Of a stretch of 64,000 nt of DNA, positions 1 through 8,845 are shown piece after piece. The notes under the pieces are model-generated. The model did no database searches, had not been told where the DNA came from, and was given only the letters and a program-made list of their open reading frames with translations. The DNA is from Pontibacter rufus (GTDB lineage: Bacteria > Bacteroidota > Bacteroidia > Cytophagales > Hymenobacteraceae). A program made the position numbers and the translations under genes. Within the stretch, counting starts at the first letter, position 1, and every line of letters starts with the position of its first letter. Where the stretch lies: assembly GCF_015694705.1 (NCBI RefSeq), contig NZ_JADQDR010000006.1, positions 281,887 to 345,886 on the forward strand, given 5' to 3'.

Positions 1-138
1 CACCATCAGGTTATTGACATCACTTGTTTGCAGGTATAAAGAGCTGCTATCCTGTGCCAGAACGGCTTTGGGAACGACAGGTGAAAGGAGCAACAAGAGT
101 AAAGAAAACTTCAGAATACAAAAGTCCGGTCGTTTCAT
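1..138 (-). CDS. N-terminal fragment of a secreted protein (cut by window edge)
   Basis: The reverse strand from an ATG at 136-138 reads 46 codons without a stop to the window edge. The first 29 residues form a classic Sec signal peptide: basic start (MKRPD), a Leu-rich core (FSLLLLLLSP) and an A-x-A-Q cleavage site (VLAQD). The mature start, SSSLYLQTSDVNNLMV, is too short to name a family. It lies 153 bp downstream of the DadA-like gene on the same strand, so it may be the last gene of the hydroxyproline operon. A periplasmic peptidase is possible by context only. Existence of the gene is fairly sure; function is unknown. Confidence 0.6.
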   Translation of the reverse strand, partial: MKRPDFCILKFSLLLLLLSPVVPKAVLAQDSSSLYLQTSDVNNLMV

Positions 139-291
139 GCAAATTAGGTTTTATACTATGAACAAGTACAAGCGCCTGGCGTCCTGCACCTTTATATCAA
201 TCAGCTTAAGCCCTTACCCTCATCTTACCAGGTCTGAATCTTCAGCATGTTCTGCATTACTCATGCATAGACATTCCTCCTGCTTATTCCA

Positions 292-1539
292 CTAGCTATA
301 TCTGTCCGGAGAGAAGGCTTCTATTAAGACCGGCGCTTTCCTGTTCATCAGTTGCTCTGCCAGAATCTTTCCGGTGGCCGGCGCTAAACTGATGCCCATC
401 ATACTATGCCCCGTTCCAAACAGTACATTGTCCCAGCGCTGCGTAAATCCGATGTAGGGCAAGCCATCCGGCGAGCAGGGCCGCAGGCCGCTCCATATAT
501 TCTTGGCATCAGGCATGGGACATTGAAAATCACTATAGTACCTGGAAATGGCGTTATGAATGCCCTTTACGCGGTTGATATTTTTTTTCTGATTGTCGTC
601 CGTAATCTCCATGGTGCCACCAAAGCGCACTTCTTTGCCGAAAGGTGTTACGGCTACTTTTCCTTCTACAAGTATGGCCGGGCGCTGAATAGCCGGGGAA
701 TTTTCTGCCAGGAAGCTATAACCTTTTCCACCCAGCATTGGCATGTTTATTTGCAGTTTTCTGGCTATCTGTCCAGACGCGGAGCCGGCAGCGATAATAA
801 CATAATCGCCGGCATAGTCTCCTTTATCAGTTATAACAGCGTTAACCGTGCGGCCAGTGCAGGCAAAATCAAGCACTTCGGCATTCCGTATAATTTTAAC
901 GCCCTTGCTTTCCAGTTGCTTCACCAGGAAATGATTTAACTTGGCAGGGTTCAAATGGGCATCACCCGGGAAAAATACGCCACCCAACACGTCCATACCT
1001 GCGTATGGCTCCAGTTTCTGCACATCCTCCTGCGACAACACCTCTGTTACAAGGCCATGCTGGCTGGCAAGATGGGCAAACTCAATTTCTTCCTGGGCGG
1101 CCTCCTCGGTTTTATAAAGCATCAGAAGGCCTTTCTCCTCCAGGCCCAGATCAGCGGCAACATGTTGTTCTGCCAGGCTCAGATAAAGGCTTTTGCTGAA
1201 CAGGCTAAGGCCTTTAAGGTAAGGAATACTATAAGCTACATGCTTTTTGGTAGCAGACTGATAGAAGAGCAGGCACCATTGCAAAAGCCTCCTGTCTAAT
1301 TTAGGATGTATATAAAAGGGGCTGGTGGATGAAAACATCCACTTGAGTCCTTTTCCTATTATGCCGGGCGACGCGAGTGGCACAATATGGCTGGGAACGA
1401 TCATGCCTGCGTTTCCGATGGAGCAGTTGGCCGACAAGTCTCCTTTATCCAGTATGGTTACTTCAAAGCCCTCTTCCGATAAATAGTATGCAGTAAATAA
1501 ACCAATAATACCGCCTCCGGCTATTACAACTTTGCTCAT
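292..1539 (-). CDS. DadA-like FAD-dependent D-amino acid dehydrogenase (probable D-hydroxyproline dehydrogenase)
   Basis: 415 residues. The N-terminus has the FAD-binding Rossmann motif GGGIIG at residues 8-13, followed by the expected acidic end of strand 2 (ILDKG). The C-terminal half keeps DAO/DadA signatures: GLRPCSPDGLPYIG from about 351 and GTGHSMMGISLAPATG from about 375. Family members oxidise D-amino acids using FAD and pass electrons to the membrane chain. Context makes the specific substrate clear: it starts 1 bp after the 4-hydroxyproline epimerase stop and shares an operon with the deaminase and semialdehyde dehydrogenase, so it should oxidise cis-4-hydroxy-D-proline to pyrroline-4-hydroxy-2-carboxylate. 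No signal peptide is visible. The start is the first ATG and yields a full Rossmann fold. Substrate assignment is inference from the neighbours; the fold is near certain. Confidence 0.88.
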   Translation of the reverse strand: MSKVVIAGGGIIGLFTAYYLSEEGFEVTILDKGDLSANCSIGNAGMIVPSHIVPLASPGIIGKGLKWMFSSTSPFYIHPKLDRRLLQWCLLFYQSATKKHVAYSIPYLKGLSLFSKSLYLSLAEQHVAADLGLEEKGLLMLYKTEEAAQEEIEFAHLASQHGLVTEVLSQEDVQKLEPYAGMDVLGGVFFPGDAHLNPAKLNHFLVKQLESKGVKIIRNAEVLDFACTGRTVNAVITDKGDYAGDYVIIAAGSASGQIARKLQINMPMLGGKGYSFLAENSPAIQRPAILVEGKVAVTPFGKEVRFGGTMEITDDNQKKNINRVKGIHNAISRYYSDFQCPMPDAKNIWSGLRPCSPDGLPYIGFTQRWDNVLFGTGHSMMGISLAPATGKILAEQLMNRKAPVLIEAFSPDRYS

Positions 1540-1540
1540 A

Positions 1541-2542
1541 TTATATCACCTGAAATCCGTGTACATAAGGGTCTGCTTCATCCAGAAATATCGAATTTAG
1601 GCCGGTTACAATGGCCCAGCCTTCAATACCTGGTAATATAGCCGGTTTACCTGCTACCGTTGTTTCTCCCTCAATAGTGCCTTTAAAAATGGAGCCGATG
1701 TAGCTTTCGTGTATAAACTCCTGCCCTGGTTTTAGCAGGCCTTTGGTATACCACTGGGCCATCCGGGCTGAAGTGCCTGTGCCGCACGGAGAACGATCAA
1801 TGGCTTTATCGCCATAAAAAACAGCATTACGCGCCGTAGAAGTTGGCTGTAGCGTATCGCCTGCCCAGAGGATGTGTGAAAGCCCGCTTATAGTAGGATT
1901 CTCCGGGTGCACGAAGGTGTACTTCCTGTTCATCCTTTCCCGTATCACCCGGCTCCAGGCAATCAACTTATCAGCAGTAAATTCCTGTAGGCCCGGGAAA
2001 TTCTCCTGGGGATCGATAATGCCGTAAAAATTGCCACCGTAAGCCACGTCCAGTTTTAGCTCTCCCAATTCCGGACATTCAACCGTTAAATTTTCGGCTT
2101 CCAGGTAGGAAGCCACATTGGTAAGTTTTACTGTTTTTACCTTGTTCCCCTCCTGGGTGTAGCTTACTTTCACCAACCCTGCAGGTGTTTCCAGGCGCAG
2201 CTGACCGGGTACTTTAGGCGTGATTAATCCCTCCTCTAATGCAATGGTAACGGTTCCGATCGTACCATGCCCGCACATGGGCAGGCATCCGCTGGTTTCA
2301 ATGTAAAGCACCGCTATGTCGTTTTCAGGATCGTGCGGCGGGTAGAGTATACTTCCCGACATCATATCGTGGCCACGCGGCTCAAACATCAGCCCTTTCC
2401 TTATCCAATCATACTCCCGCAAAAAGTGCTGCCGCTTTTCACTCATGTTTGCTCCCTGCAATATCGGGCCGCCGCCTGCTACCAGCCGGACGGGGTTGCC
2501 ACAAGTATGGGCATCGATGCAGAAAAATGTTTTCCTTGCCAT
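1541..2542 (-). CDS. 4-hydroxyproline epimerase (proline racemase family)
   Basis: 333 residues from the ATG at 2540-2542. A longer open frame reaches further upstream, but it would overlap the aldehyde dehydrogenase and adds no homologous sequence. Both catalytic cysteines of the racemase/epimerase branch are present: Cys90 in LPMCGHGTIG and Cys253 in DRSPCGTGTSA. Having Cys at the second site argues against the trans-3-hydroxyproline dehydratase branch, where it is Thr. The opening FFCIDAHTCGNPVRLVAGG is typical. The enzyme inverts C2 of trans-4-hydroxy-L-proline to give cis-4-hydroxy-D-proline, the first step of the pathway. The gene sits 10 bp after the dehydrogenase stop and 1 bp before the DadA-like gene, so translation is probably coupled. 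Proline racemase is the main alternative, made unlikely by the operon. Confidence 0.92.
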   Translation of the reverse strand: MARKTFFCIDAHTCGNPVRLVAGGGPILQGANMSEKRQHFLREYDWIRKGLMFEPRGHDMMSGSILYPPHDPENDIAVLYIETSGCLPMCGHGTIGTVTIALEEGLITPKVPGQLRLETPAGLVKVSYTQEGNKVKTVKLTNVASYLEAENLTVECPELGELKLDVAYGGNFYGIIDPQENFPGLQEFTADKLIAWSRVIRERMNRKYTFVHPENPTISGLSHILWAGDTLQPTSTARNAVFYGDKAIDRSPCGTGTSARMAQWYTKGLLKPGQEFIHESYIGSIFKGTIEGETTVAGKPAILPGIEGWAIVTGLNSIFLDEADPYVHGFQVI

Positions 2543-2552
2543 AGTAGGGGTG

Positions 2553-4007
2553 CTATATGTTGTCTTTGGTGAGCTTTCCGTCAATGGTACGCCAGATCGA
2601 TAAAGGGTTATCATCCTGTAGTTCCTGCGGCAGCAGTTCCGCTGGCGCAGACTGGAATGTAACAGGCCTTGCAAAACGCTTGATAGCATATGCCCCGACG
2701 GAGGTACTGCGGCTATCAGTGGTAGCCGGGAACGGACCGCCGTGCGTCATGGCATAGCTTACTTCCACGCCCGTTGGTACTCCCCCGAAAAGTAAGCGCC
2801 CGCATTTCTCCCTTAATGTGTCTGCCAGGCTGCCTGCCTGTATCAGTTCTGATGTGGTACCCCATACCGTACAGGTAAGCTGCCCCTGCAACTTTTCTGC
2901 CGCCCTTTCCAGGTCCTCCAGCCCATGATAAGTTACTACCAGCGTAAAAGGGCCGAATACTTCTTCCTGCAGCGCCTCGTTTTGCAGCCACTGCTCTAAC
3001 GAAACTTTAGCCAGGGCTGCATTGCCAACCAACACATCTTCATCCGGTGCCAGCAGCTTTTCAACACCGCCTGCAGCCAGCAACTGATTGACGCCTTTGT
3101 AGTAATTGCTGCAGATACCTTCGTGCAGCATTTTATTCGTTGGAGCGCTCTCAAGCTTTTCGGAAAGCTCCTGCAGAAAGCTTTCTGTTGTATCATTCTC
3201 CGGGTAAAAAATAAGGCCCGGATTGGTACAAAATTGTCCTACTCCTAACAGTACTGATTGTGCAGCCTGTCCGGCTAACTGCTTACTTTCTGCTTCGGCT
3301 TTTTCAGGAAGTATAAAAATCGGGTTCACGCTGCCCATTTCAGCATAAACGGGGATAGGTTGTGGCCGCTGGCATGCCTGATCAAAAATGGCTTTACCTC
3401 CTTTGTAAGATCCGGTAAAAGCGACCGCCTTCGCTTCAGGATGCTTTACCAGTTCCTGGCCTATGTCTGCGCCACCGCTCACGTGCTGAAAAACAGCTTC
3501 GGGCAAGCCACAAGCCTGCAGTGCATTCTGAATAGCCTTATACACCAGCTGTGATGTTTTAGGATGTCCTGGATGCTCTTTGTAGATAACGGGGCACCCG
3601 GCAGCCAGTGCCGAAGCTGTATCGCCGCCAGCTGTAGAAAAAGCGAAAGGGAAATTACTGGCCCCGAAAATTACTACCGGCCCTAACGGCACCAGCATTC
3701 TGCGCAGGTCGGGGCGGGGAGCTGGCTGCCGGTCAGGCAGGGCCGTGTCTATCGTTGCTTCCGTCCAGGTGCCCTCGTCTGCCAGGCTGGCGAAAAGCTG
3801 CAGTTGGCTTACAGTCCTGCCCCGCTCTCCTGTCAGGCGGGCAAGCGGCAGGTTAGATTCCTGATGCGCTGTTTGCAGCAATTCGTCGCCAAGTTGCTCT
3901 ATTTCAGCGGCAATGGTTCTTAGTAAATTTGCCTTTTCGCTGGCTGCAACTTTCTTATATACTTTAAATGCTTCTGCTGCTTTATCGAATACCTGGTTAA
4001 GTGACAT
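2553..4007 (-). CDS. 2-oxoglutarate semialdehyde (2,5-dioxovalerate) dehydrogenase
   Basis: 484 residues, NAD(P)-dependent aldehyde dehydrogenase superfamily. Visible catalytic residues are Asn118 (GASNFPF), Glu223 (YAEMGSVNP) and nucleophile Cys260 (GQFCTNPG). The FTGSYKGGKAIF stretch near 197-208 is the cofactor-binding region. The GQFCTNPGLIF and AEMGSVNPIF wording is characteristic of the alpha-ketoglutaric semialdehyde dehydrogenase branch, which closes hydroxyproline and pentose/uronate oxidative pathways by making 2-oxoglutarate. The N-terminus is somewhat shorter than in many family members (about 500-525). It lies 73 bp after the deaminase and 10 bp before the epimerase. The substrate could in principle also come from L-arabinose or uronate oxidation, but no gene of those routes is visible here. 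Confidence 0.88.
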   Translation of the reverse strand: MSLNQVFDKAAEAFKVYKKVAASEKANLLRTIAAEIEQLGDELLQTAHQESNLPLARLTGERGRTVSQLQLFASLADEGTWTEATIDTALPDRQPAPRPDLRRMLVPLGPVVIFGASNFPFAFSTAGGDTASALAAGCPVIYKEHPGHPKTSQLVYKAIQNALQACGLPEAVFQHVSGGADIGQELVKHPEAKAVAFTGSYKGGKAIFDQACQRPQPIPVYAEMGSVNPIFILPEKAEAESKQLAGQAAQSVLLGVGQFCTNPGLIFYPENDTTESFLQELSEKLESAPTNKMLHEGICSNYYKGVNQLLAAGGVEKLLAPDEDVLVGNAALAKVSLEQWLQNEALQEEVFGPFTLVVTYHGLEDLERAAEKLQGQLTCTVWGTTSELIQAGSLADTLREKCGRLLFGGVPTGVEVSYAMTHGGPFPATTDSRSTSVGAYAIKRFARPVTFQSAPAELLPQELQDDNPLSIWRTIDGKLTKDNI

Positions 4008-4080
4008 ACTCTGCTATGTTAAGGTAAGCATCATTATTCTCCAACCCCGCTGCCATACATTATACTTCTACACTCATCTT

Positions 4081-5016
4081 CTAAAAAGTTGGAACTGCCC
4101 GGAGCTCCTTTTGCAACTCAGGCAAAACAGGCCGGTTCTCCAGCGCTTTATTAATAACCGACAAAACGTGCTCCCGCTCATCTCCTTCAAGCGGCATGCG
4201 TGGCAGGCGCACGTTTTCTGTACCAAGCCCGGCTTGCACCTCCGCCAGTTTAATGTTCTGTACCAGCTTTGGATGAACATCAAGCTCAAGCAGCGGAAAG
4301 AACCACCTGTTTATCTTAACTGCCTCTTCACAACGTCCGGCTTTGATCAATTTGTAAATAGCAACTGTTTCAGCCGGGAAGGCGCATACCAGGCCGGCTA
4401 CCCATCCGTGTGCACCCAAAACCAGGCTCTCCAAAGCTATGGTATCAACCCCGGAAAGAATCTTAAACCTGTCACCAAAACGGTTGATCATTTTGGTAAT
4501 GTTGGACACCTCCCGTGTAGATTCCTTTACCGCCTGTATATTACTTATATTTGCTAACTCCTCAAACATATCTAGGGTAACAAGTATGCGGTAATCGATC
4601 GGATTGTTATAAATCATAATCGGCAGGTCCGTTGACTGAGCTACCGCCTTAAAATAAGCAACCGTCTCTTTATCATCTGCCTTGTACCTCATTGGCGGCA
4701 GGAGCATCAGGCCACTCACGCCATTTTTGCGGGCAGTATCAGCAACTTCTATTGCTTTAGCTGTTGTTTGTTCGGCAATATTAAGGATTACGGGCACTTT
4801 GTTATCAACAAAGGCAACCGTTTCCTGTACCAGCTTAATTTTTTCTTCATCACTTAATGTACTGGCTTCTCCCAAAGTCCCGCCCAGAATGATTCCATTT
4901 ACGCCGGCCGCAAGCTGGGCCTCAATATTTTTTAGGAAAGCCGGAATATCAAGCTCATCTTTATCGGTAAACTTTGTGGTTACGGCCGGAAATACTCCCT
5001 CCCATTTTATAGTCAT
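4081..5016 (-). CDS. DapA/NAL-family lyase, probable 1-pyrroline-4-hydroxy-2-carboxylate deaminase
   Basis: 311 residues forming a class I aldolase-type TIM barrel of the dihydrodipicolinate synthase family. The Schiff-base lysine is Lys164 (QAVKEST), with Tyr136 in IMIYNNP. The usual GTTGE loop is GTLGE at 46-50, a change of the second Thr to Leu that argues against true DapA activity. In hydroxyproline operons this paralogue deaminates pyrroline-4-hydroxy-2-carboxylate to 2-oxoglutarate semialdehyde, and the next gene supplies exactly the dehydrogenase needed for that product. First gene of the minus-strand operon and divergent from the AraC regulator. Function is inferred from family plus operon; fold and catalytic lysine are read directly. 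Confidence 0.88.
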   Translation of the reverse strand: MTIKWEGVFPAVTTKFTDKDELDIPAFLKNIEAQLAAGVNGIILGGTLGEASTLSDEEKIKLVQETVAFVDNKVPVILNIAEQTTAKAIEVADTARKNGVSGLMLLPPMRYKADDKETVAYFKAVAQSTDLPIMIYNNPIDYRILVTLDMFEELANISNIQAVKESTREVSNITKMINRFGDRFKILSGVDTIALESLVLGAHGWVAGLVCAFPAETVAIYKLIKAGRCEEAVKINRWFFPLLELDVHPKLVQNIKLAEVQAGLGTENVRLPRMPLEGDEREHVLSVINKALENRPVLPELQKELRAVPTF

Positions 5017-5068
5017 AGCATTTGCAAATTTAGGTGACTGAATTTTATACGATTTGAAATATATGGAA

Positions 5069-5076
5069 CAAAGCTA
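5069..5076 (-). promoter_or_regulatory. possible -7 box of the hydroxyproline operon
   Basis: The minus strand reads TAGCTTTG, a full match to the Bacteroidetes sigma-A -7 consensus TAnnTTTG, about 53 bp before the deaminase ATG. No convincing -33 TTTG at the usual distance was found, so this is tentative. A regulator could compensate for a weak -33. Confidence 0.35.
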
Positions 5077-5211
5077 AGGTGTAGGCACAAAATTTGGGAA
5101 CAGTATTTTATCCATTTCTAATACTATACTATCTAAATTGAACCTGATTCTTTAAATTACGGTTAAAATTCGTTAATATACCTGCTGTAAAGCATAAATC
5201 AGATTAGTTCT

Positions 5212-6099
5212 ATGAAACCCGTCCATTTTAAAATCCCACGAACCTCCGGCGAATCTATCCGCGTGCAGTATGAGGAGCAGGAGCACTTCTATGATAATCT
5301 TCACTTCCATCCGGAGGTACAGATTATGTTTATCCATGAAAGTTCCGGCACCCGCCTGGTGGGTGACAGCATTGGCAGTTTTAAACCCGGTGATATTTTG
5401 TTATTGGGCCCGGACCTGCCGCATGTTTTCCGTAACGATAAAAAGTTTTACGAACCGGATTCCGGTTTAAAGGCGAAGAATACTTCTGTCTTTTTCGATA
5501 CAGATTCTTTCGGTGAAAAATTCTTCTCGCTTCCGGAAGTCTATCCTGTCACAAAGCTTTTGCTTAACAGCAAAAGAGGTATAAATGTAAGGGGCGAAAC
5601 GAAACATACATTAAACGGGATGGTACAGGATCTGCCTTTGTATCATGGCTTTAGCAAGCTACTGCAGGTTTTTGCTATTCTCGACCTGCTTGCCCGCTCC
5701 AAAGAGCTCGAACTGCTATCGTCTGTCGGATTTGATGGTCCTCCCAAAGACTCCGACAGCAAAAAAATCAATGATGTATTCACTTACATCATGGACAACT
5801 TCTCTGAAGAAATCAAGCTGCAGGAAGCTGCTGCTGTTGCTAATATGAGCGTAAATGCCTTTTGCAGATATTTTAAGCATCACACCCGCAAAACCTTTTC
5901 AACGTTCTTAAATGAGATTCGCATAGGGCATGCCTGCCGCCTGCTGATAGAAGACAAATGGAATATACGGGAAACTGCCTTTGCGTGCGGTTATGATAAC
6001 ATTTCATACTTTAACAGGCAGTTTAAAGATATCACCAACTATACGCCTTCGGAGTACGTGAAAATGCACCGCGAGAAATTTACGCCTCATCTGGTTTAA
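5212..6099 (+). CDS. AraC-family transcriptional regulator (cupin sensor plus HTH)
   Basis: 295 residues. Residues about 15-110 look like a cupin sensor (HFHPEVQIMFI, GDSIGSFKPGDILLLGPDLPHVF). Residues about 185-290 carry the double AraC helix-turn-helix: EEIKLQEAAAVANMSVNAFCRYFK, then IRETAFACGYDNISYFNRQFK and TPSEYVK. It is transcribed divergently from the hydroxyproline operon across a 195 bp gap, the standard arrangement for a local activator responding to the substrate or a pathway intermediate. The downstream neighbour, DPP IV, converges on it. Regulator identity is secure; the target operon and effector are inferred from position. Confidence 0.9.
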   Translation: MKPVHFKIPRTSGESIRVQYEEQEHFYDNLHFHPEVQIMFIHESSGTRLVGDSIGSFKPGDILLLGPDLPHVFRNDKKFYEPDSGLKAKNTSVFFDTDSFGEKFFSLPEVYPVTKLLLNSKRGINVRGETKHTLNGMVQDLPLYHGFSKLLQVFAILDLLARSKELELLSSVGFDGPPKDSDSKKINDVFTYIMDNFSEEIKLQEAAAVANMSVNAFCRYFKHHTRKTFSTFLNEIRIGHACRLLIEDKWNIRETAFACGYDNISYFNRQFKDITNYTPSEYVKMHREKFTPHLV

Positions 6100-6111
6100 A
6101 GTGTTTTTGCC

Positions 6112-6163
6112 GGTACAGGTTGAACCCAGGGCTATTTAGATTAAGCCCCGGCTCTGCCTGTAC
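6112..6163. terminator. imperfect hairpin between convergent genes
   Basis: A 7 bp arm GTACAGG (6113-6119) pairs with CCTGTAC (6157-6163), with an inner GGGCT/AGCCC pairing. It fills the 70 bp gap between the convergent AraC and S9 peptidase genes. No strong T tract is seen, so efficiency is uncertain. Confidence 0.35.
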
Positions 6164-6169
6164 TGTTTG

Positions 6170-8497
6170 TCAGGGCGCCTTCACAATACCGGATTGTCCT
6201 TCCCACTCCGGCGGGTCTACCCCGATAAGATGCTTTACAAAAAAGTCCCGTCGTTTGTGTTCTCCATAGTCTCCTCCCATAGAGTGGCCCATGCCCGGCA
6301 CCATCAAAAAGTCGAAGTTTTTATTCGCTTTGATAAGGGCATTCATGAACTGCATGGTAGACGCCGGATCCACATTATCATCCATTTCGCCCAATATCAG
6401 TAATAATTTACCCTGTAGCTTATCTGCATGTGTTACGTTGGAAGATGCGCTATACTGCGGCCCGATAGGGAAGCCCATCCATTGCTCGTTCCACCACATT
6501 TTGTCCATGCGGTTATCGTGGCACCCCGAAGAAGATACGGCTACCTTGTAGAATTCAGGATGAAACAAAAGAGCGCCCGCAGAACTTTGTCCTCCGGCAG
6601 AGTTTCCGAAAATCCCGACACGGCTTGTATCCATATAAGGATACTTCCGGGCGGCTTCTTTTATCCAGGAGATCCTGTCCGGGAAACCTGCATCCTTAAG
6701 ATTCTTCCAGCAAACGTCATGAAATGCTTTTGAACGGTTAGAGGTACCCATCCCATCCATTTGCACTACAATAAAACCCAGTTCCGCCAATTCGTGCAAA
6801 AACTGGTACCGGAAATCAGGATTGAATGTTTTCGGCACAAACGAGTCCTGCGGGCCGGCATAGATGTACTCAATCACCGGGTATGTTTTAGAAGCATCAA
6901 AGTTTGTGGGCCTGATGATGATTCCCCAAATGTCGGTTTTACCATCTCTGCCTTTCGCCGTGAATACCTCCGGCTTTTTCCAACCGGCACCTTCCAGCTT
7001 TGTGATATCTGCCCTTTCCAGTTCCATCAGCACCTTACCGTCGGCGGCACTTCTCAGAACCGTAACCGGCGCCATATCCACCCGCGAATAATTATCTACA
7101 AAGTATTTATTATCCGGGGAGTAGGTAGCCGTATGATTCGCGTTTTCAGTAGTTAAGGGGGTAAGTCCGGTGCCATCAAAGTTTACCTTGTAATACTGGA
7201 TCAGGTATGGGTCCTGCCCCTGTTCCCGGCCGCTGCCTTCAAAAACAATCGTTCTGGAAGGTTCATCCACCTGCACCACGTCACGTACTACCCAATCGCC
7301 TTTTGTAATTTGGTTCTTTACTTTCCCGGTTTCACCATTGTACAGGTACAGGTGGTTCCAGCCATCTCTCTCCGAGGCCCATATAATTTCTTTGCCATCT
7401 GCTACATCGTAGCGATACTTTTTGCCACTGTAGTCGATAAAAGTTTTGCTGGTTTCTTCTACCAGGTCTTTTACTGCGCCTGTAACAGCATCAACCTCCA
7501 GCACTTTGTAAACCTGGTGCCCACGCTGGTTATACTCCACCGTAAAAGCACGGCTGTCTTCCCGCCAGTCTGGGTTTGATATACTATATTGATTCGGAAT
7601 TAAAGAAGGATCTATACTTATGTGTTTCTTAGTATCAACTAGAAAAAGCTGGGGTGTCTTCTGTGGCAGCGCATCTCCCGGTTTAAGATAATTGCGTGAG
7701 TGAAGTTTAGGCTGGAGTTGGTCGTCCGGCGAAGATTCAATCAAATAGACAAGATGCGGCTTATTGGGGCGAACCTTGTTTGTCGCCAATTTCTTGGAAT
7801 CTGGCGACCAGTTTATAAAAGCGGAGTAATATTCACCTGCTGATCCATCATAACTCAACTGATATTCTTCATTCTTATCAGTGGCAGATTGTATATAGAC
7901 GTCATAGTTTTTAATATAGGCAATCCACTTGCCGTCAGGTGAAGGCACAGGTTTATTGTTGAGCTCATCAAAACCGTCCCCCCAATATCTGTTGGACCGC
8001 TGCCCCGCCGACGCTTTGCCCTTATCCTGAATTTTGTATGAGTTTAAGGTGCTGCGCCACTCTTTCCCGTCTACAGTAAACTCTATGGCTTTACCGTTAT
8101 CTGCAAAAGTGATAACAGAAAAAGGGAGATTGTACGGTTCTACTTGCCTGTTCAGTGCGGAGGATAAGCTCCTGGCTAATTTCACCTGGTCAAAAGCCGG
8201 TTTGCGTGTCTGCTTGTGTGCATCTACCAGAATGAACTCCTTTCCTCTTGGCGTAGGATTCAGATACCAGAATTTGCTATCCTTTTCCAGCCAATGAAAA
8301 TTGCGGGGGGCATAGAAGACTTTATCTTTTAAGACCTCCTTTAAATCCTCGGCTCTTTGATAATCAGCTTTGGTGCCTTGTGCCTGGATAGTATTTGAAA
8401 CACCAAGAAGTATAGCTACAATATAGGCGGCTACAACTGCATAGGCCGGCTTATATTGCCAGGCAGTTTCCCTGTTAGGGTTATTAGGACTAGGCAT
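6170..8497 (-). CDS. S9B-family dipeptidyl peptidase IV-like serine peptidase, exported
   Basis: 775 residues. The hydrophobic segment at about 18-37 ending TIQAQG is a signal peptide, so the enzyme should be periplasmic or membrane-linked. Residues about 110-480 are the DPP IV beta-propeller (repeated WSPDSKKLA, PDGKWIAY and YSPDNKYF elements); about 530-770 is the alpha/beta-hydrolase domain. The catalytic triad is Ser633 (FGNSAGGQSS), Asp near 706 (GEMDDNVDP) and His738 (GMGHSMGG). DPP IV enzymes remove X-Pro (sometimes X-Ala or X-Hyp) dipeptides from peptide N-termini. Next to a hydroxyproline operon this fits a role in breaking down Pro/Hyp-rich peptides. It is separated from SusD by 348 bp, so probably has its own promoter. 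Specificity for Hyp is inference. Confidence 0.88.
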   Translation of the reverse strand: MPSPNNPNRETAWQYKPAYAVVAAYIVAILLGVSNTIQAQGTKADYQRAEDLKEVLKDKVFYAPRNFHWLEKDSKFWYLNPTPRGKEFILVDAHKQTRKPAFDQVKLARSLSSALNRQVEPYNLPFSVITFADNGKAIEFTVDGKEWRSTLNSYKIQDKGKASAGQRSNRYWGDGFDELNNKPVPSPDGKWIAYIKNYDVYIQSATDKNEEYQLSYDGSAGEYYSAFINWSPDSKKLATNKVRPNKPHLVYLIESSPDDQLQPKLHSRNYLKPGDALPQKTPQLFLVDTKKHISIDPSLIPNQYSISNPDWREDSRAFTVEYNQRGHQVYKVLEVDAVTGAVKDLVEETSKTFIDYSGKKYRYDVADGKEIIWASERDGWNHLYLYNGETGKVKNQITKGDWVVRDVVQVDEPSRTIVFEGSGREQGQDPYLIQYYKVNFDGTGLTPLTTENANHTATYSPDNKYFVDNYSRVDMAPVTVLRSAADGKVLMELERADITKLEGAGWKKPEVFTAKGRDGKTDIWGIIIRPTNFDASKTYPVIEYIYAGPQDSFVPKTFNPDFRYQFLHELAELGFIVVQMDGMGTSNRSKAFHDVCWKNLKDAGFPDRISWIKEAARKYPYMDTSRVGIFGNSAGGQSSAGALLFHPEFYKVAVSSSGCHDNRMDKMWWNEQWMGFPIGPQYSASSNVTHADKLQGKLLLILGEMDDNVDPASTMQFMNALIKANKNFDFLMVPGMGHSMGGDYGEHKRRDFFVKHLIGVDPPEWEGQSGIVKAP

Positions 8498-8845
8498 AAA
8501 AGATTGTTTTGGATTTCTAATTCATGCAAAAGACGCCTTAAACATTAAAAGCAGCTTGTCATATCATTAAAGTATGGCATTCCCGAGCGAGGCGAAATAT
8601 TAAGTATAAACAGCTTAAAGCTAAGGCATGCTCAAAAGCTACATGTTTTATACTTTATCTGTTTTCTTCTTATATTCAGCTAACAAAAATCTTTACTCAG
8701 GACAAGTATAAAATATAATTATCAGTGCATGTATAAACCTATAAATAATATCTGGCTCGACATGTACACCTTTATACAAGGAAGTCTGCTCACCGCCTCT
8801 GTAGTGCGCAGAAGCAAATGAGCAGAAACCAACCATCAACAACAA
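8498..8845. other. 348 bp intergenic region before the S9 peptidase
   Basis: AT-rich, non-coding in all frames as far as I can read. It contains several AAGTATA/TATACTT words (about 8602, 8648, 8706). It must hold the promoter of the S9 peptidase and the 3' end of the SusD1 transcript; no clear -7 box or terminator was recognised. Confidence 0.4.

Noticed and set aside
406..939. 177-codon plus-strand frame inside the DadA-like gene
   Set aside because: Antisense to a gene with clear FAD and DAO motifs; the translation shows no domain and is a codon-bias shadow.
2553..4007. Aldehyde dehydrogenase as part of an L-arabinose oxidative pathway
   Set aside because: The same enzyme could close that route, but no arabonate dehydratase or KDA dehydratase is present, whereas the hydroxyproline genes are adjacent and complete.
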